Positions 1-6,659 of a DNA stretch of 10,853 bases are shown one piece after another. Position 1 is the stretch's first letter, and every line of letters starts with the position of its first letter. Origin of the DNA: Chloroflexi bacterium RBG_16_60_22 (lineage in GTDB: Bacteria; Chloroflexota; Dehalococcoidia; Dehalococcoidales; RBG-16-60-22); the NCBI GenBank assembly GCA_001796935.1, contig MGNX01000013.1, forward strand, positions 22,670 to 33,522, given 5' to 3'. The position numbers and the translations under genes are program-made. The notes beneath the pieces are model-generated. The model saw only the letters and a program-made list of their open reading frames with translations. It was not told where the DNA came from and did not search any database.

Positions 1-225
1 GCCGCGCTTGAAGCGCCACCCGCGCCGGAAGAAACGACGGCGCCACCGCCCGAGACAATACCAGCCACTCCGCAAATACCCGGGGCAGCCACTGTCCCGC
101 CGACGGAAACAGCACCGGTTTCCAGGATGAATGACCTGTTCATCTTCCTGGGCGTGGTGGCCGCCGGCGCCGTCATCATCGGGGTAGTTTACTGGCGGAC
201 GCGCCTGGTAAGAAAGAAATCCTGA
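1..225 (+). CDS. C-terminal fragment of a membrane-anchored surface protein (5' end outside window)
   Basis: Reading frame 1 is open from the window edge to TGA at 223-225, giving the last 74 residues of a larger protein. The first ~43 residues are rich in Pro, Ala, Thr and Glu, like an extended wall- or surface-spanning stalk. A hydrophobic segment of about 22 residues follows (beginning NDLFIFLGVV, nt ~130-195). The protein ends in a short basic tail, RTRLVRKKS. Stalk, single transmembrane helix and positive tail is the usual C-terminal anchor of an exported protein whose bulk lies outside the cell. The function of the missing part cannot be told. The strong hairpin just downstream suggests that this gene ends its own transcript and is not part of the pilus operon. 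Confidence 0.7.
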   Translation, partial: AALEAPPAPEETTAPPPETIPATPQIPGAATVPPTETAPVSRMNDLFIFLGVVAAGAVIIGVVYWRTRLVRKKS

Positions 226-554
226 AGTACCTCCTGACCCTGCGCCGGCTCCCCCCATCCCCCTGGACGCCGGGGGGAGCCGGTAACGGGGGAGCTTAAG
301 GGTATCCGGTCGATGCTCCCCGTCTTTCTCCCAACGCCCTTTCCCCACCACCAGGCTACCCGTTCCGTCCATGCCTGGCGCGAGCGTTCCTTGTGATATT
401 TCTGTTAGCTTTCACCCTGTGCCTGTGACCCTGTTGTGAGCCCGTCTTCATATACTTCAAACGTACCAAGCACCGCTATCACCGATAATATTGAGAGTTG
501 CGGTTTCACCGTAAAGCTGCTGGCCGGGCGATTCCGGCCAAGGGGGAAGTCAGC
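226..554. other. Gene-free intergenic stretch, likely promoter region of the pilus locus
   Basis: No convincing coding frame lies here on either strand. The first 60 bases hold the hairpin at 245-283. The segment from about 390 to 500 is clearly richer in A and T than its surroundings and contains TATACT (451-456) and GATAAT (484-489), which resemble -10 boxes. Neither has a good -35 box at proper spacing, so no specific promoter is called. The last part (514-556) is the structured leader of the HTH gene. Confidence 0.5.
245..283 (+). terminator. GC-rich hairpin, probable transcription terminator after the upstream gene
   Basis: CCGGCTCCCCCC (245-256) pairs perfectly with GGGGGGAGCCGG (272-283), a 12-bp stem with a 15-base loop, 19 bases after the stop codon at 225. 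No run of T follows, so it is not a textbook intrinsic terminator. It could act as a terminator of the T-poor kind or as an mRNA 3'-end stabiliser. The stem itself is seen directly; its role is inferred. Confidence 0.55.
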
Positions 555-556
555 TT
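514..556 (+). promoter_or_regulatory. Leader stem enclosing the ribosome binding site of the HTH gene
   Basis: TGGCCGG (521-527) and CCGGCCA (534-540) form a 7-bp hairpin with a 6-base loop. Outside it, AAGCTG (514-519) can pair with CAGCTT (551-556), enclosing the purine-rich GGGGGA (542-547) that would serve as the Shine-Dalgarno sequence for the TTG start at 555. If it folds, the start codon is partly in the outer stem, so translation could be controlled. It matches no riboswitch class I can name. The pairing is seen; regulation is inferred. Confidence 0.35.
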
Positions 557-779
557 GCAGAGCCCAGGGGAGCCGTGGCACCCGGAGTATATATCCGTCG
601 GGTTTATGGCCAAGCGCTGTGGAGTGAGCAACACCACCGTGCTGCGGTGGATTGGCGCCGGGCAGTTGCCGGCGTTCCGCCTCCCCGGCGGGCACTACCG
701 CGTGGAGAGGAACGATTTTTCCGAGTTCCTGACGAAGCACCGCATGCCCCTGCGCCCGCAACCGGGAAGCCGCCGCTGA
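555..779 (+). CDS. Small excisionase/BldC-type helix-turn-helix DNA-binding protein
   Basis: A 74-residue protein that is almost entirely one winged-helix domain of the MerR/excisionase (BldC-like) type. After about 11 residues comes YISVGFMAKRCGVSNT, the first helix-turn-helix, then TVLRWIGAGQLPAFRLPGGHYR, the recognition helix and wing with the family's signature PGGH motif, then a last helix ending in DFSEFL. A basic tail ends the protein. The TTG at 555 is chosen because GGGGGA at 542-547 lies 7 bases upstream and the whole HTH is kept; the ATG at 606 would cut off its first helix. An in-frame TTG at 498 is possible but has no clear ribosome binding site. It has no sensor or receiver domain. 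Lying 64 bases before the pilin's upstream start codon, it may be a transcription regulator of this locus, possibly working with the receiver-only protein at 4516-4923. That link is inference. Confidence 0.75.
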   Translation: MQSPGEPWHPEYISVGFMAKRCGVSNTTVLRWIGAGQLPAFRLPGGHYRVERNDFSEFLTKHRMPLRPQPGSRR

Positions 780-790
780 GAAATTATGAG

Positions 791-823
791 ACCGGTGCGA
801 GTCACGATGCGGGACGCACCGGT
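791..823 (+). promoter_or_regulatory. Hairpin in the pilin leader
   Basis: ACCGGTGCG (791-799) pairs perfectly with CGCACCGGT (815-823), a 9-bp stem with a 15-base loop. It starts 11 bases after the HTH gene's stop codon and ends 10 bases before the pilin's first Shine-Dalgarno sequence. No T-run follows, so termination is unlikely. An mRNA-stabilising or processing role at the head of an abundant pilin message, or binding of a regulator, would fit. Confidence 0.45.
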
Positions 824-833
824 GAAGAACTTC

Positions 834-840
834 AGGGAGG
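834..840 (+). promoter_or_regulatory. Upstream Shine-Dalgarno for alternative pilin starts
   Basis: AGGGAGG lies 3 bases before ATG 844 and 6 bases before ATG 847. The second ATG therefore has normal spacing. It competes with the AGGAGG at 876-881, in the same frame, that serves ATG 889. Confidence 0.55.
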
Positions 841-875
841 CCAATGATGAAAAAGAAAAATCGCCGTAATCAAAC

Positions 876-881
876 AGGAGG
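876..881 (+). promoter_or_regulatory. Consensus Shine-Dalgarno for the pilin start at 889
   Basis: A perfect AGGAGG sits 7 bases before ATG 889, the best-spaced ribosome binding site in the region. This is the main reason for placing the pilin start at 889 rather than 844 or 847. Confidence 0.6.
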
Positions 882-888
882 TGCCGTG

Positions 889-1251
889 ATGTGCCGTCTG
901 TTCCGGGGAATCCACCGCGGAAGTAAAGGCTTCACCCTGGTGGAGCTGCTCATCGTGGTGGCTATCCTGGGGGTGCTGGCGGCGGTCGTCCTGCCCAACG
1001 TCACCGGCCTGGCCGACGAGGGGCAGACGGAGGCCGCCAAGGCGGAGCTGGTGACCGTGCAGACGGCCATGGACACGATGATGGCCAAGAACGCGCTGAC
1101 CTCGGTGACGGCCACCGCCGCCACCAGCAACATGACTTCTTTCCCTACCGGCAACGCCCTGTACCCCAACTACCTGAGGACGCAGACCACCAAAGGTACC
1201 TACTCGTCCAGCACCACCGGACTGGTTACCCAGGTGACCACCGGCTACTGA
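889..1251 (+). CDS. Type IV prepilin (candidate major pilin)
   Basis: A classic class III signal: a basic leader ends in GSKG, then FTLVELLIVV begins the mature protein, with Phe at +1 and Glu at +5 as needed for cleavage and N-methylation by prepilin peptidase. From ATG 889 the leader is 14 residues and the mature pilin 106. The hydrophobic N-terminal helix runs through VVLPN, followed by an amphipathic alpha1-C segment (ADEGQTEAAKAELVTVQ). The small C-terminal part is rich in Thr and Ser and has no cysteines, so no disulfide-bounded D-region. It is small for a major pilin (usually 130-160). ATG 889 has perfect AGGAGG. In-frame ATG 844 or 847 would add 14-15 residues with unusually AT-rich codons and also has a ribosome binding site. 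Position upstream of the assembly genes and strong translation signals suggest the main fibre subunit. A pseudopilin role cannot be excluded. Confidence 0.85.
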   Translation: MCRLFRGIHRGSKGFTLVELLIVVAILGVLAAVVLPNVTGLADEGQTEAAKAELVTVQTAMDTMMAKNALTSVTATAATSNMTSFPTGNALYPNYLRTQTTKGTYSSSTTGLVTQVTTGY

Positions 1252-1310
1252 GCACGTGACGGAAAAACGTCGGGGACAGCGGGCCCCGCCGGTGAGTCCG
1301 GGAGCTTAAC

Positions 1311-4300
1311 ATGACCAGAAGGTCGTTCCACGCGCTCCGCGCGAGAGACAGAGCCCTGCACCGGGTCCAGACCGTCCTGAGCTGGATGCTGGACCCGCTG
1401 ACCGTCGCCGAGGAGAAACAGCGGCGGCGCATCCGGCTGCTGGCGATTTTCCTGCTCCTTTTTGCCGTCAACATGCTCATCGGCGCGCTGGTGCTAAAAA
1501 ATCTCGGCCACAACTCCTGGACCATCATGCTGACCACCTCCGGCATTCTCGCCTTCGGCTACATACTCAGCCGCACCGGTTTCCACGGCCTGGCCATGCT
1601 ACTGGCCGTTAGCGTTCCGGCCGTCCCCATTCTGGCCATGATACTGAACCCCGCCTCCTACGCCCGGATTCCGCACGAGCTGCCGTGGCTGGCCGTACCG
1701 CTGCTGGTCTCCAGCCTGCTGTTTTCCCTGCGCGGCATGTTCATCACCACCATCGGCTATATATTCGTCATCGCCATTATGGTACCCTTCGCCAGTGTCA
1801 ACGCCGCCTATCTGGGGCAGACATTATCCTTCATGGCCACGATATTTTTCCTCGTGGTGGCCGTGGCGACCATCCGCCACCAGGACCAGTCCGAGGCCGA
1901 GCTGGAGCTCAGAGAGCGCCGCCGGTCCGAGGAAGCCCTGCGCGCCAGCGAAGACCGCTACCGCAGCCTGATTGAGAACACCAGCGACGTGGTGCAGAGC
2001 GTCATGCCGGACGGCCACTTCCTCTTCGTTAACCGGGCCTGGCGGGAGACCCTCGGCTACAGCGAGGAAGAAATCGGCAAATTGAAGCTGGCGGACGTTA
2101 TCCACCCGGACCACCTGGCCTACTGCATGGAACAGTTCCGCGGCGTCATTTCCGGCGGCAGCGTGGAGAGAGTCGAGACGAAATTCCTCACCAGGGAAGG
2201 CAAGGAGATTACCCTGGAAGGCTCGGCGCACTGCCGCTTCATCAACGGCCGACCGGCCTATACCCAGGGGATTTTCCGGGACATCACCGAACGCAAACGG
2301 ATGGAGGAAGCCCTGCGGCAATCGGAGGAGAAGTTCTCCAGGGCCTTCCGCGCCAGCCCGGAATCAATCGTTATCACCCGCCTCGCCGACGGCATGGTAC
2401 TGGAGGTCAACAGCAGTTACACCCGTCTGACCGGTCGCCGGCGCGAGGAGGTCATCGGCCGCACGACCAAAGACATCGACGCCTGGGCTGACCCCGCCGA
2501 CCGCGACCGGATGGTAGAGACACTGAAAGAAAAGGGCCGGGTCAGCAACGAGGAATTCAACTTCCGTAACAAAGCCGGTGAGATACACACCTGGATGTTC
2601 TCCGCTGACCTGATTACAATCGGCAACGAACCGTGCATCATTTCCATCACGACCGATATCACCGAGCGCAAACAGATGGAGGAAGCCCTGCGTGAGTCGG
2701 AAGAGAAGTTCTCCAAGGCCTTCCAGGGAAGCCCCGTTTCAATATCCATCAATACGGCTAAAGACGGCACCTTCGTTGAAGTCAACGACAGTTTCACCCG
2801 CATGACCGGCTACACGCGGGAGGAGGTAGTCGGCCGCAGCGCCGCCGATATCAATATCTGGGCCAGGGCTGAAGACCGCAGAAAAACGCTGCAGACTTTG
2901 AAGGAAAAAGGCCGGGTTTACACTCAAGAACTTGAATTTCGCGTAAAGTCCGGCGAGATACGCACCTGGCTTTACTCCGCCGAAAGAATCGACGTAGGTA
3001 ACGAACCCTGTTTAATCATTCTTTCAATTGACATCACCGAACGCAAGAAGGCGGAAGAAGCGCTGCGCTTCTCCGATGCCGCCTTCAAGTCCATCCACGA
3101 AGGCGTCATCGCCACGGATACCGACTACGTCATCACGCGCTGGAATGAAATCAGCGAACAGATGTACGGCATCAAGGCTCCCGATGCCATCGGCAAAAAG
3201 CTGTTCGATGTCATCGAAATAGTGGAAGCGCACCCCGGGGAAAACGACCACCGGTTTACGACGCTGGAAAAAAACGGCTACTACCAGGAAGAACAGCTGC
3301 ACCGCACCCGGCACGGCGAGGTCTGGGTTGATATCGTCTTCCAGGCGATTGAGGACAGCGGCCGGCGCTACGGGTGGGTGGCCCTTACCTCGGCGATAAC
3401 CCAGCGCAAGCTGGCCGAGGAAGCCCTGAAACGGAGCGAGGAAAAATACCGCGAGCTCGTCAATAACTCCGTGGACGGCATCGTCAGCGTCGACTCGCGG
3501 ATGAGGGTCATCCTCTGGAACAATGGGGCGGAAAAGATATTCGGCTACCGCGAGAAAGAGATGCTGGGACGGAGCATCATGAAAGTCGTCCCGCCGCGAT
3601 TCAGAAAAATGAAGAACCAAGGTTTTACCAATTTCTTAAAGACCGGCTTCGGACCGATACTCGGCAGGTCACGGGAGGTTACGGCATTGAAAAAAGGCGG
3701 TGCCGAGGTGCCGGTGGAGCTGACCGTGGCAGCCAGGAAGGTCAATAACGCCTACATAGCCACCGCCATCGTCAGGGACATTACCCAGCGCAGGGAGGCC
3801 GAGGAAAAGCTGCGTAAAATCGACCAGATGAAGGCGGAGTTCCTCTCCAACGTCTCCCACGAGCTGCGCACGCCCCTGCAGTCCATCGGCGGCTTCACCA
3901 AGCTGCTGATGAACGGCCAGGTGCCCGACCCCACCACCCAGCAGGAGTTCCTCCAGATTATCGACCGGGAGAGCTTCCACCTGGGCAACCTCATCAACGG
4001 CCTGCTGGACATGTCCCGGCTGGAAGCGGGACGGTTCCAGGTAAACCGCAGGCTCATGCCGGTCCGGGATACCATCGTCGAATCTCTGAAAAGCTTCCAC
4101 AGCCTGGCCCGCGATAAAAACATCACCCTCCGCGAAGAGATACCGCCGGACCTGCCGGAAATAGAGGTTGATGCCGAGCGGCTCCGCCAGGTGGTTGTCA
4201 ACCTGCTCGGCAACGCCATCAAGTTCAGCGACCCCGGCAGCAGCGTAATCTTCAAGGTGAGGCGGCACGACGGCGAGCTGCTCTTCCAGGTGGCCGACCG

Positions 4301-4571
4301 CGGCATCGGTATCTCCCGGGACGCCCTGCCGCACCTCTTCGAGCGGTTCTACCGCGCCGAGGGCGAGCTGGTCCGGGGCGGCACCGGGCTGGGACTTTAT
4401 ATCTCCCGGCAGATTGTGGAGGCACACGGCGGGCGCATCTGGGCCGAGAGCCAGCTCGGCAAGGGCAGCACTTTCAGCTTTACCCTGCCGCTTAACGGCA
4501 AAGGAGGAAACGGTCATGACCAAGAAAATCCTCGTCATCGAAGACGACCCGGCCACGTCAAGGTTGGTTGA
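1311..4571 (+). CDS. Membrane-bound hybrid-free sensor histidine kinase with five PAS domains
   Basis: A 1086-residue sensor kinase. After a basic N-terminus come about six hydrophobic membrane segments (residues ~40-195) with short loops, hence no large extracellular sensor domain. A short coiled linker then leads to five PAS domains (about 214-335, 338-460, 463-585, 586-706, 708-835). Several end in the usual PAS-to-PAS linker DITERK or a variant of it. The catalytic core is complete: H-box SHELRTP with phospho-acceptor His850, N-box around Asn964/Asn968, G1 box DRGIGI at 996-1001, G2 box GGTGLGL at 1023-1029. There is no receiver domain. It would autophosphorylate and pass phosphate to the overlapping regulator. 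PAS2 and PAS3 look like a recent tandem copy, at an exact 375-base period. Start ATG 1311 has GGGAG 6 bases upstream. The last ~18 residues are read through the regulator's ribosome binding site and start, in another frame, and lie past the ATPase fold. The signal sensed is unknown. Confidence 0.93.
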   Translation: MTRRSFHALRARDRALHRVQTVLSWMLDPLTVAEEKQRRRIRLLAIFLLLFAVNMLIGALVLKNLGHNSWTIMLTTSGILAFGYILSRTGFHGLAMLLAVSVPAVPILAMILNPASYARIPHELPWLAVPLLVSSLLFSLRGMFITTIGYIFVIAIMVPFASVNAAYLGQTLSFMATIFFLVVAVATIRHQDQSEAELELRERRRSEEALRASEDRYRSLIENTSDVVQSVMPDGHFLFVNRAWRETLGYSEEEIGKLKLADVIHPDHLAYCMEQFRGVISGGSVERVETKFLTREGKEITLEGSAHCRFINGRPAYTQGIFRDITERKRMEEALRQSEEKFSRAFRASPESIVITRLADGMVLEVNSSYTRLTGRRREEVIGRTTKDIDAWADPADRDRMVETLKEKGRVSNEEFNFRNKAGEIHTWMFSADLITIGNEPCIISITTDITERKQMEEALRESEEKFSKAFQGSPVSISINTAKDGTFVEVNDSFTRMTGYTREEVVGRSAADINIWARAEDRRKTLQTLKEKGRVYTQELEFRVKSGEIRTWLYSAERIDVGNEPCLIILSIDITERKKAEEALRFSDAAFKSIHEGVIATDTDYVITRWNEISEQMYGIKAPDAIGKKLFDVIEIVEAHPGENDHRFTTLEKNGYYQEEQLHRTRHGEVWVDIVFQAIEDSGRRYGWVALTSAITQRKLAEEALKRSEEKYRELVNNSVDGIVSVDSRMRVILWNNGAEKIFGYREKEMLGRSIMKVVPPRFRKMKNQGFTNFLKTGFGPILGRSREVTALKKGGAEVPVELTVAARKVNNAYIATAIVRDITQRREAEEKLRKIDQMKAEFLSNVSHELRTPLQSIGGFTKLLMNGQVPDPTTQQEFLQIIDRESFHLGNLINGLLDMSRLEAGRFQVNRRLMPVRDTIVESLKSFHSLARDKNITLREEIPPDLPEIEVDAERLRQVVVNLLGNAIKFSDPGSSVIFKVRRHDGELLFQVADRGIGISRDALPHLFERFYRAEGELVRGGTGLGLYISRQIVEAHGGRIWAESQLGKGSTFSFTLPLNGKGGNGHDQENPRHRRRPGHVKVG

Positions 4572-4923
4572 CTACTCGCTCCGGCACGAAGGCTACGATG
4601 TGCTCACGGCATCGAACGGCCTGGAAGGGATACGTAAAATTCACCGTGATTCGCCCGACCTCGTTATCCTGGATGTCATGCTGCCGGGCATGGACGGCTT
4701 TGAAATTTGCCACCTGCTGCGGTCCGACCCCGCCACTGCCCACCTGCCTATCCTGATGTTCTCCGCCAAGGCCCAGGAGATAGACCGGGACACCGGACTC
4801 AAGGTGGGCGCCGACGATTACCTGCCCAAGCCCGCCGCCCCGGCGGACATCGTGGACCGCGTGGGAAAGCTGCTGGCCGGTAAGAAGCCCAAGGCGCCGG
4901 CCCGGGAGAAATCGGTTGGCTAA
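4516..4923 (+). CDS. Receiver-only (CheY-like) response regulator
   Basis: A 135-residue protein made of a single REC domain. Its phosphorylation site is intact: acidic pair in VIEDD (residues 9-10 are the Asp pair), phospho-acceptor Asp in VILDVMLPGMDG (about residue 53), the switch Ser in LMFSAK, and the conserved Lys in YLPKP. A basic tail of about 15 residues follows, with no DNA-binding or enzymatic output domain. ATG 4516 has AAGGAGG at 4501-4507. The first 56 bases lie inside the kinase gene in another frame, which implies co-translation and a cognate pair. Being followed at once by pilB, it may act by binding a pilus protein or another regulator, as single-domain regulators of motility do. 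An output through the HTH protein at 555-779 is also possible. The domain call is secure; the target is inference. Confidence 0.93.
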   Translation: MTKKILVIEDDPATSRLVDYSLRHEGYDVLTASNGLEGIRKIHRDSPDLVILDVMLPGMDGFEICHLLRSDPATAHLPILMFSAKAQEIDRDTGLKVGADDYLPKPAAPADIVDRVGKLLAGKKPKAPAREKSVG

Positions 4924-6622
4924 GGAAAACGGGCTTCCCGCCGCGGGCCGGGCGGTTAAAAAGAGCCTCGGAGAGATGCTGGTGGCGGAGAAACTGGTCA
5001 CCCCGGAGCAACTGGAGGGCGCCCTGGCGCTGCAAAAGCAGCGGGGAGGCAGGCTGAGCGATATCCTGGTCCGGCAGGGGCTCGTCAAAGCCGACCAGCT
5101 GGCCGTGGTGCTGAGCATCCAGCTGAACCTGCCCCTCATCGACCTCAAGCGGCATACCGTGCAGCCCCGCGCCCTCCGTTTTATCCCCGAGGAAATGGCC
5201 CGCCGGCACGCCCTTATTCCCATGGACATCGTCAACGACTCCCTCCTGGTGGTCATGGCCGACCCCGAGGACATCCGTACCATCGAGGACGTCAAGGCCC
5301 AGGCCAAGATGAGAATCGAGGTAGCCCTGGGCGTGCGCTCCGACATCGAGCGGGCCATCGACCTCAACTACCGGTCGAGCGGCGCCATCGAAAAGCAGGT
5401 CAGCCAGTTCACCCCGGCCTCGCGCGGCCGGACGGACGACCCGGCAGCACTGGCCGCCAGGACACCCGTGGCCGAGACGCTCGACCTGCTGATTGCCCAG
5501 GCCGTTAAGGACCGCGCCTCGGACGTCCATATCGAGCCCCAGGAGGACCGGCTGCGCATCCGCTACCGCATCGACGGCATCCTCCACGATATGTTTTCCT
5601 TCCCCCTCAACGTCCATAACCCGCTGGTATCGCGCGTGAAAATCCTCTCCGAGATGGACATCTCCGAGCAGCGGCGACCCCAGGACGGAAAGTTCTCCAT
5701 CAAGCTCGGCGGCAACGAGGTGGATATCCGCGCCGCCACCATGGAAACGCCCCACGGGGAAAGGGTGACCTTGAGGATACTGGACAAGTCCCTGGCCCTC
5801 TTTACCCTGGCCGAGCTCGGGTTTCAGCCGGGTGTCCTCAAGAAGTACCGCGCCATGCTCAAGAGCCCCCTGGGAATGATACTGGCCGGCGGCCCGACCG
5901 GCTCCGGCAAGACGACCACCCTTTACGCCTCCATCAACGAGCTGGACCGCAACGAGCGCAACATCATGACAATCGAGGACCCCATCGAGTACAGCTTCAT
6001 GGACATCAACCAGACCCAGGTGAACAGCAAGGCCGGGATTACCTTCGCCGGCGGGCTGCGGGCCATCATGCGGCACGACCCTGATGTCATCCTCGTCGGG
6101 GAGGTGCGGGACACGGATACCGTCACCACCGCCGTCCAGGCCGCCCTGACCGGCCACCTGGTGCTCTCCTCGATTCATGCCAATGACGCCGTCGGGGTGC
6201 TCTTCCGGCTGATGGACCTGGACGTCGAGCCGGCTTCCATATCTTCGACGCTCATCGGTGTGGTGGCCCAGCGTATGGTGCGGCGCATCTGCCCCAATTG
6301 CCGGGCTGCCTGCCAGCCACCGGAGGAGGAGCTGCGGGCCTTCGCCGAGGAGCGGGAGCCAGAGACGGCCACCTTTTTCCACGGCCTGGGCTGCAACCTC
6401 TGCGCCAGCACCGGCTACCGGGGGCGCACCGGCATCTTCGAAATGCTGGTCATGAGCGAAGCCATCCGGAAGATGCTGCGCACCAGCGCTAACGCCGGCG
6501 AAATCAGAACGCAGGCGGTCAGCGAAGGCATGATGACGATGAAACAGGACGGCATGATGAAGGTAAAACAGGGGATTACCTCAATCAGCGAGGTGATGCG
6601 CAGCGTCTTTTCCATTAGTTAA
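4916..6622 (+). CDS. pilB: Type IV pilus assembly ATPase, PilB/GspE family
   Basis: This 568-residue hexameric ATPase would drive pilin polymerisation from the cytoplasmic face. Residues 17-69 hold two 24-residue MshEN-type motifs separated by 5 residues (17-40, 46-69), a fold that binds cyclic di-GMP in related ATPases. The ATPase core follows: Walker A GPTGSGKTT at 326-334, the Asp-box around TIEDPIEY, Walker B DVILVGEVRD at 390-399 with catalytic Glu396, and the His-box near HLVLSSIHAND. Four cysteines in CPNC (459/462) and CNLC (493/496) form the zinc site typical of PilB/GspE and absent from the retraction ATPase PilT. TTG 4916 is chosen: it overlaps the regulator's stop by 8 bases and has GGAG at 4905-4908. 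The next gene is pilC after an unusual gap. GspE or MshE are alternative names; the pilus context favours PilB. Confidence 0.93.
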   Translation: MAKENGLPAAGRAVKKSLGEMLVAEKLVTPEQLEGALALQKQRGGRLSDILVRQGLVKADQLAVVLSIQLNLPLIDLKRHTVQPRALRFIPEEMARRHALIPMDIVNDSLLVVMADPEDIRTIEDVKAQAKMRIEVALGVRSDIERAIDLNYRSSGAIEKQVSQFTPASRGRTDDPAALAARTPVAETLDLLIAQAVKDRASDVHIEPQEDRLRIRYRIDGILHDMFSFPLNVHNPLVSRVKILSEMDISEQRRPQDGKFSIKLGGNEVDIRAATMETPHGERVTLRILDKSLALFTLAELGFQPGVLKKYRAMLKSPLGMILAGGPTGSGKTTTLYASINELDRNERNIMTIEDPIEYSFMDINQTQVNSKAGITFAGGLRAIMRHDPDVILVGEVRDTDTVTTAVQAALTGHLVLSSIHANDAVGVLFRLMDLDVEPASISSTLIGVVAQRMVRRICPNCRAACQPPEEELRAFAEEREPETATFFHGLGCNLCASTGYRGRTGIFEMLVMSEAIRKMLRTSANAGEIRTQAVSEGMMTMKQDGMMKVKQGITSISEVMRSVFSIS

Positions 6623-6659
6623 AGGGGGCGTCTGAGAGGGGGCTAAGCCAGCTTTACCT

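Noticed and set aside
451..489. TATACT (451-456) and GATAAT (484-489) as -10 boxes.
   Set aside because: Neither has a good -35 hexamer at 16-18 bases, so no specific promoter could be supported. They are mentioned only as part of an AT-richer region.
490..560. A possible cyclic di-GMP (GEMM) or cobalamin riboswitch before the HTH gene.
   Set aside because: The conserved core words of those classes are missing; only generic stems remain.
405..761. A 118-codon minus-strand frame spanning the leader and the HTH gene.
   Set aside because: It overlaps a clear HTH domain on the other strand and shows no protein-like motif.
1258..1289. Small stems GACG/CGTC (1258-1261 with 1268-1271) and the GC palindrome at 1279-1289 between pilin and kinase as a terminator.
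   Set aside because: The stems are 4-5 bp with awkward loops and no T-run, too weak to call.
3669..4556. A 295-codon minus-strand frame over the kinase core.
   Set aside because: It is a shadow of the HisKA/HATPase region, with no recognisable domain or ribosome binding site.
4799..6382. A 527-codon open frame on the minus strand across pilB.
   Set aside because: It is antisense to a fully convincing PilB with intact motifs. The long frame comes from the GC-rich third-codon bias of pilB, and its translation resembles no domain.
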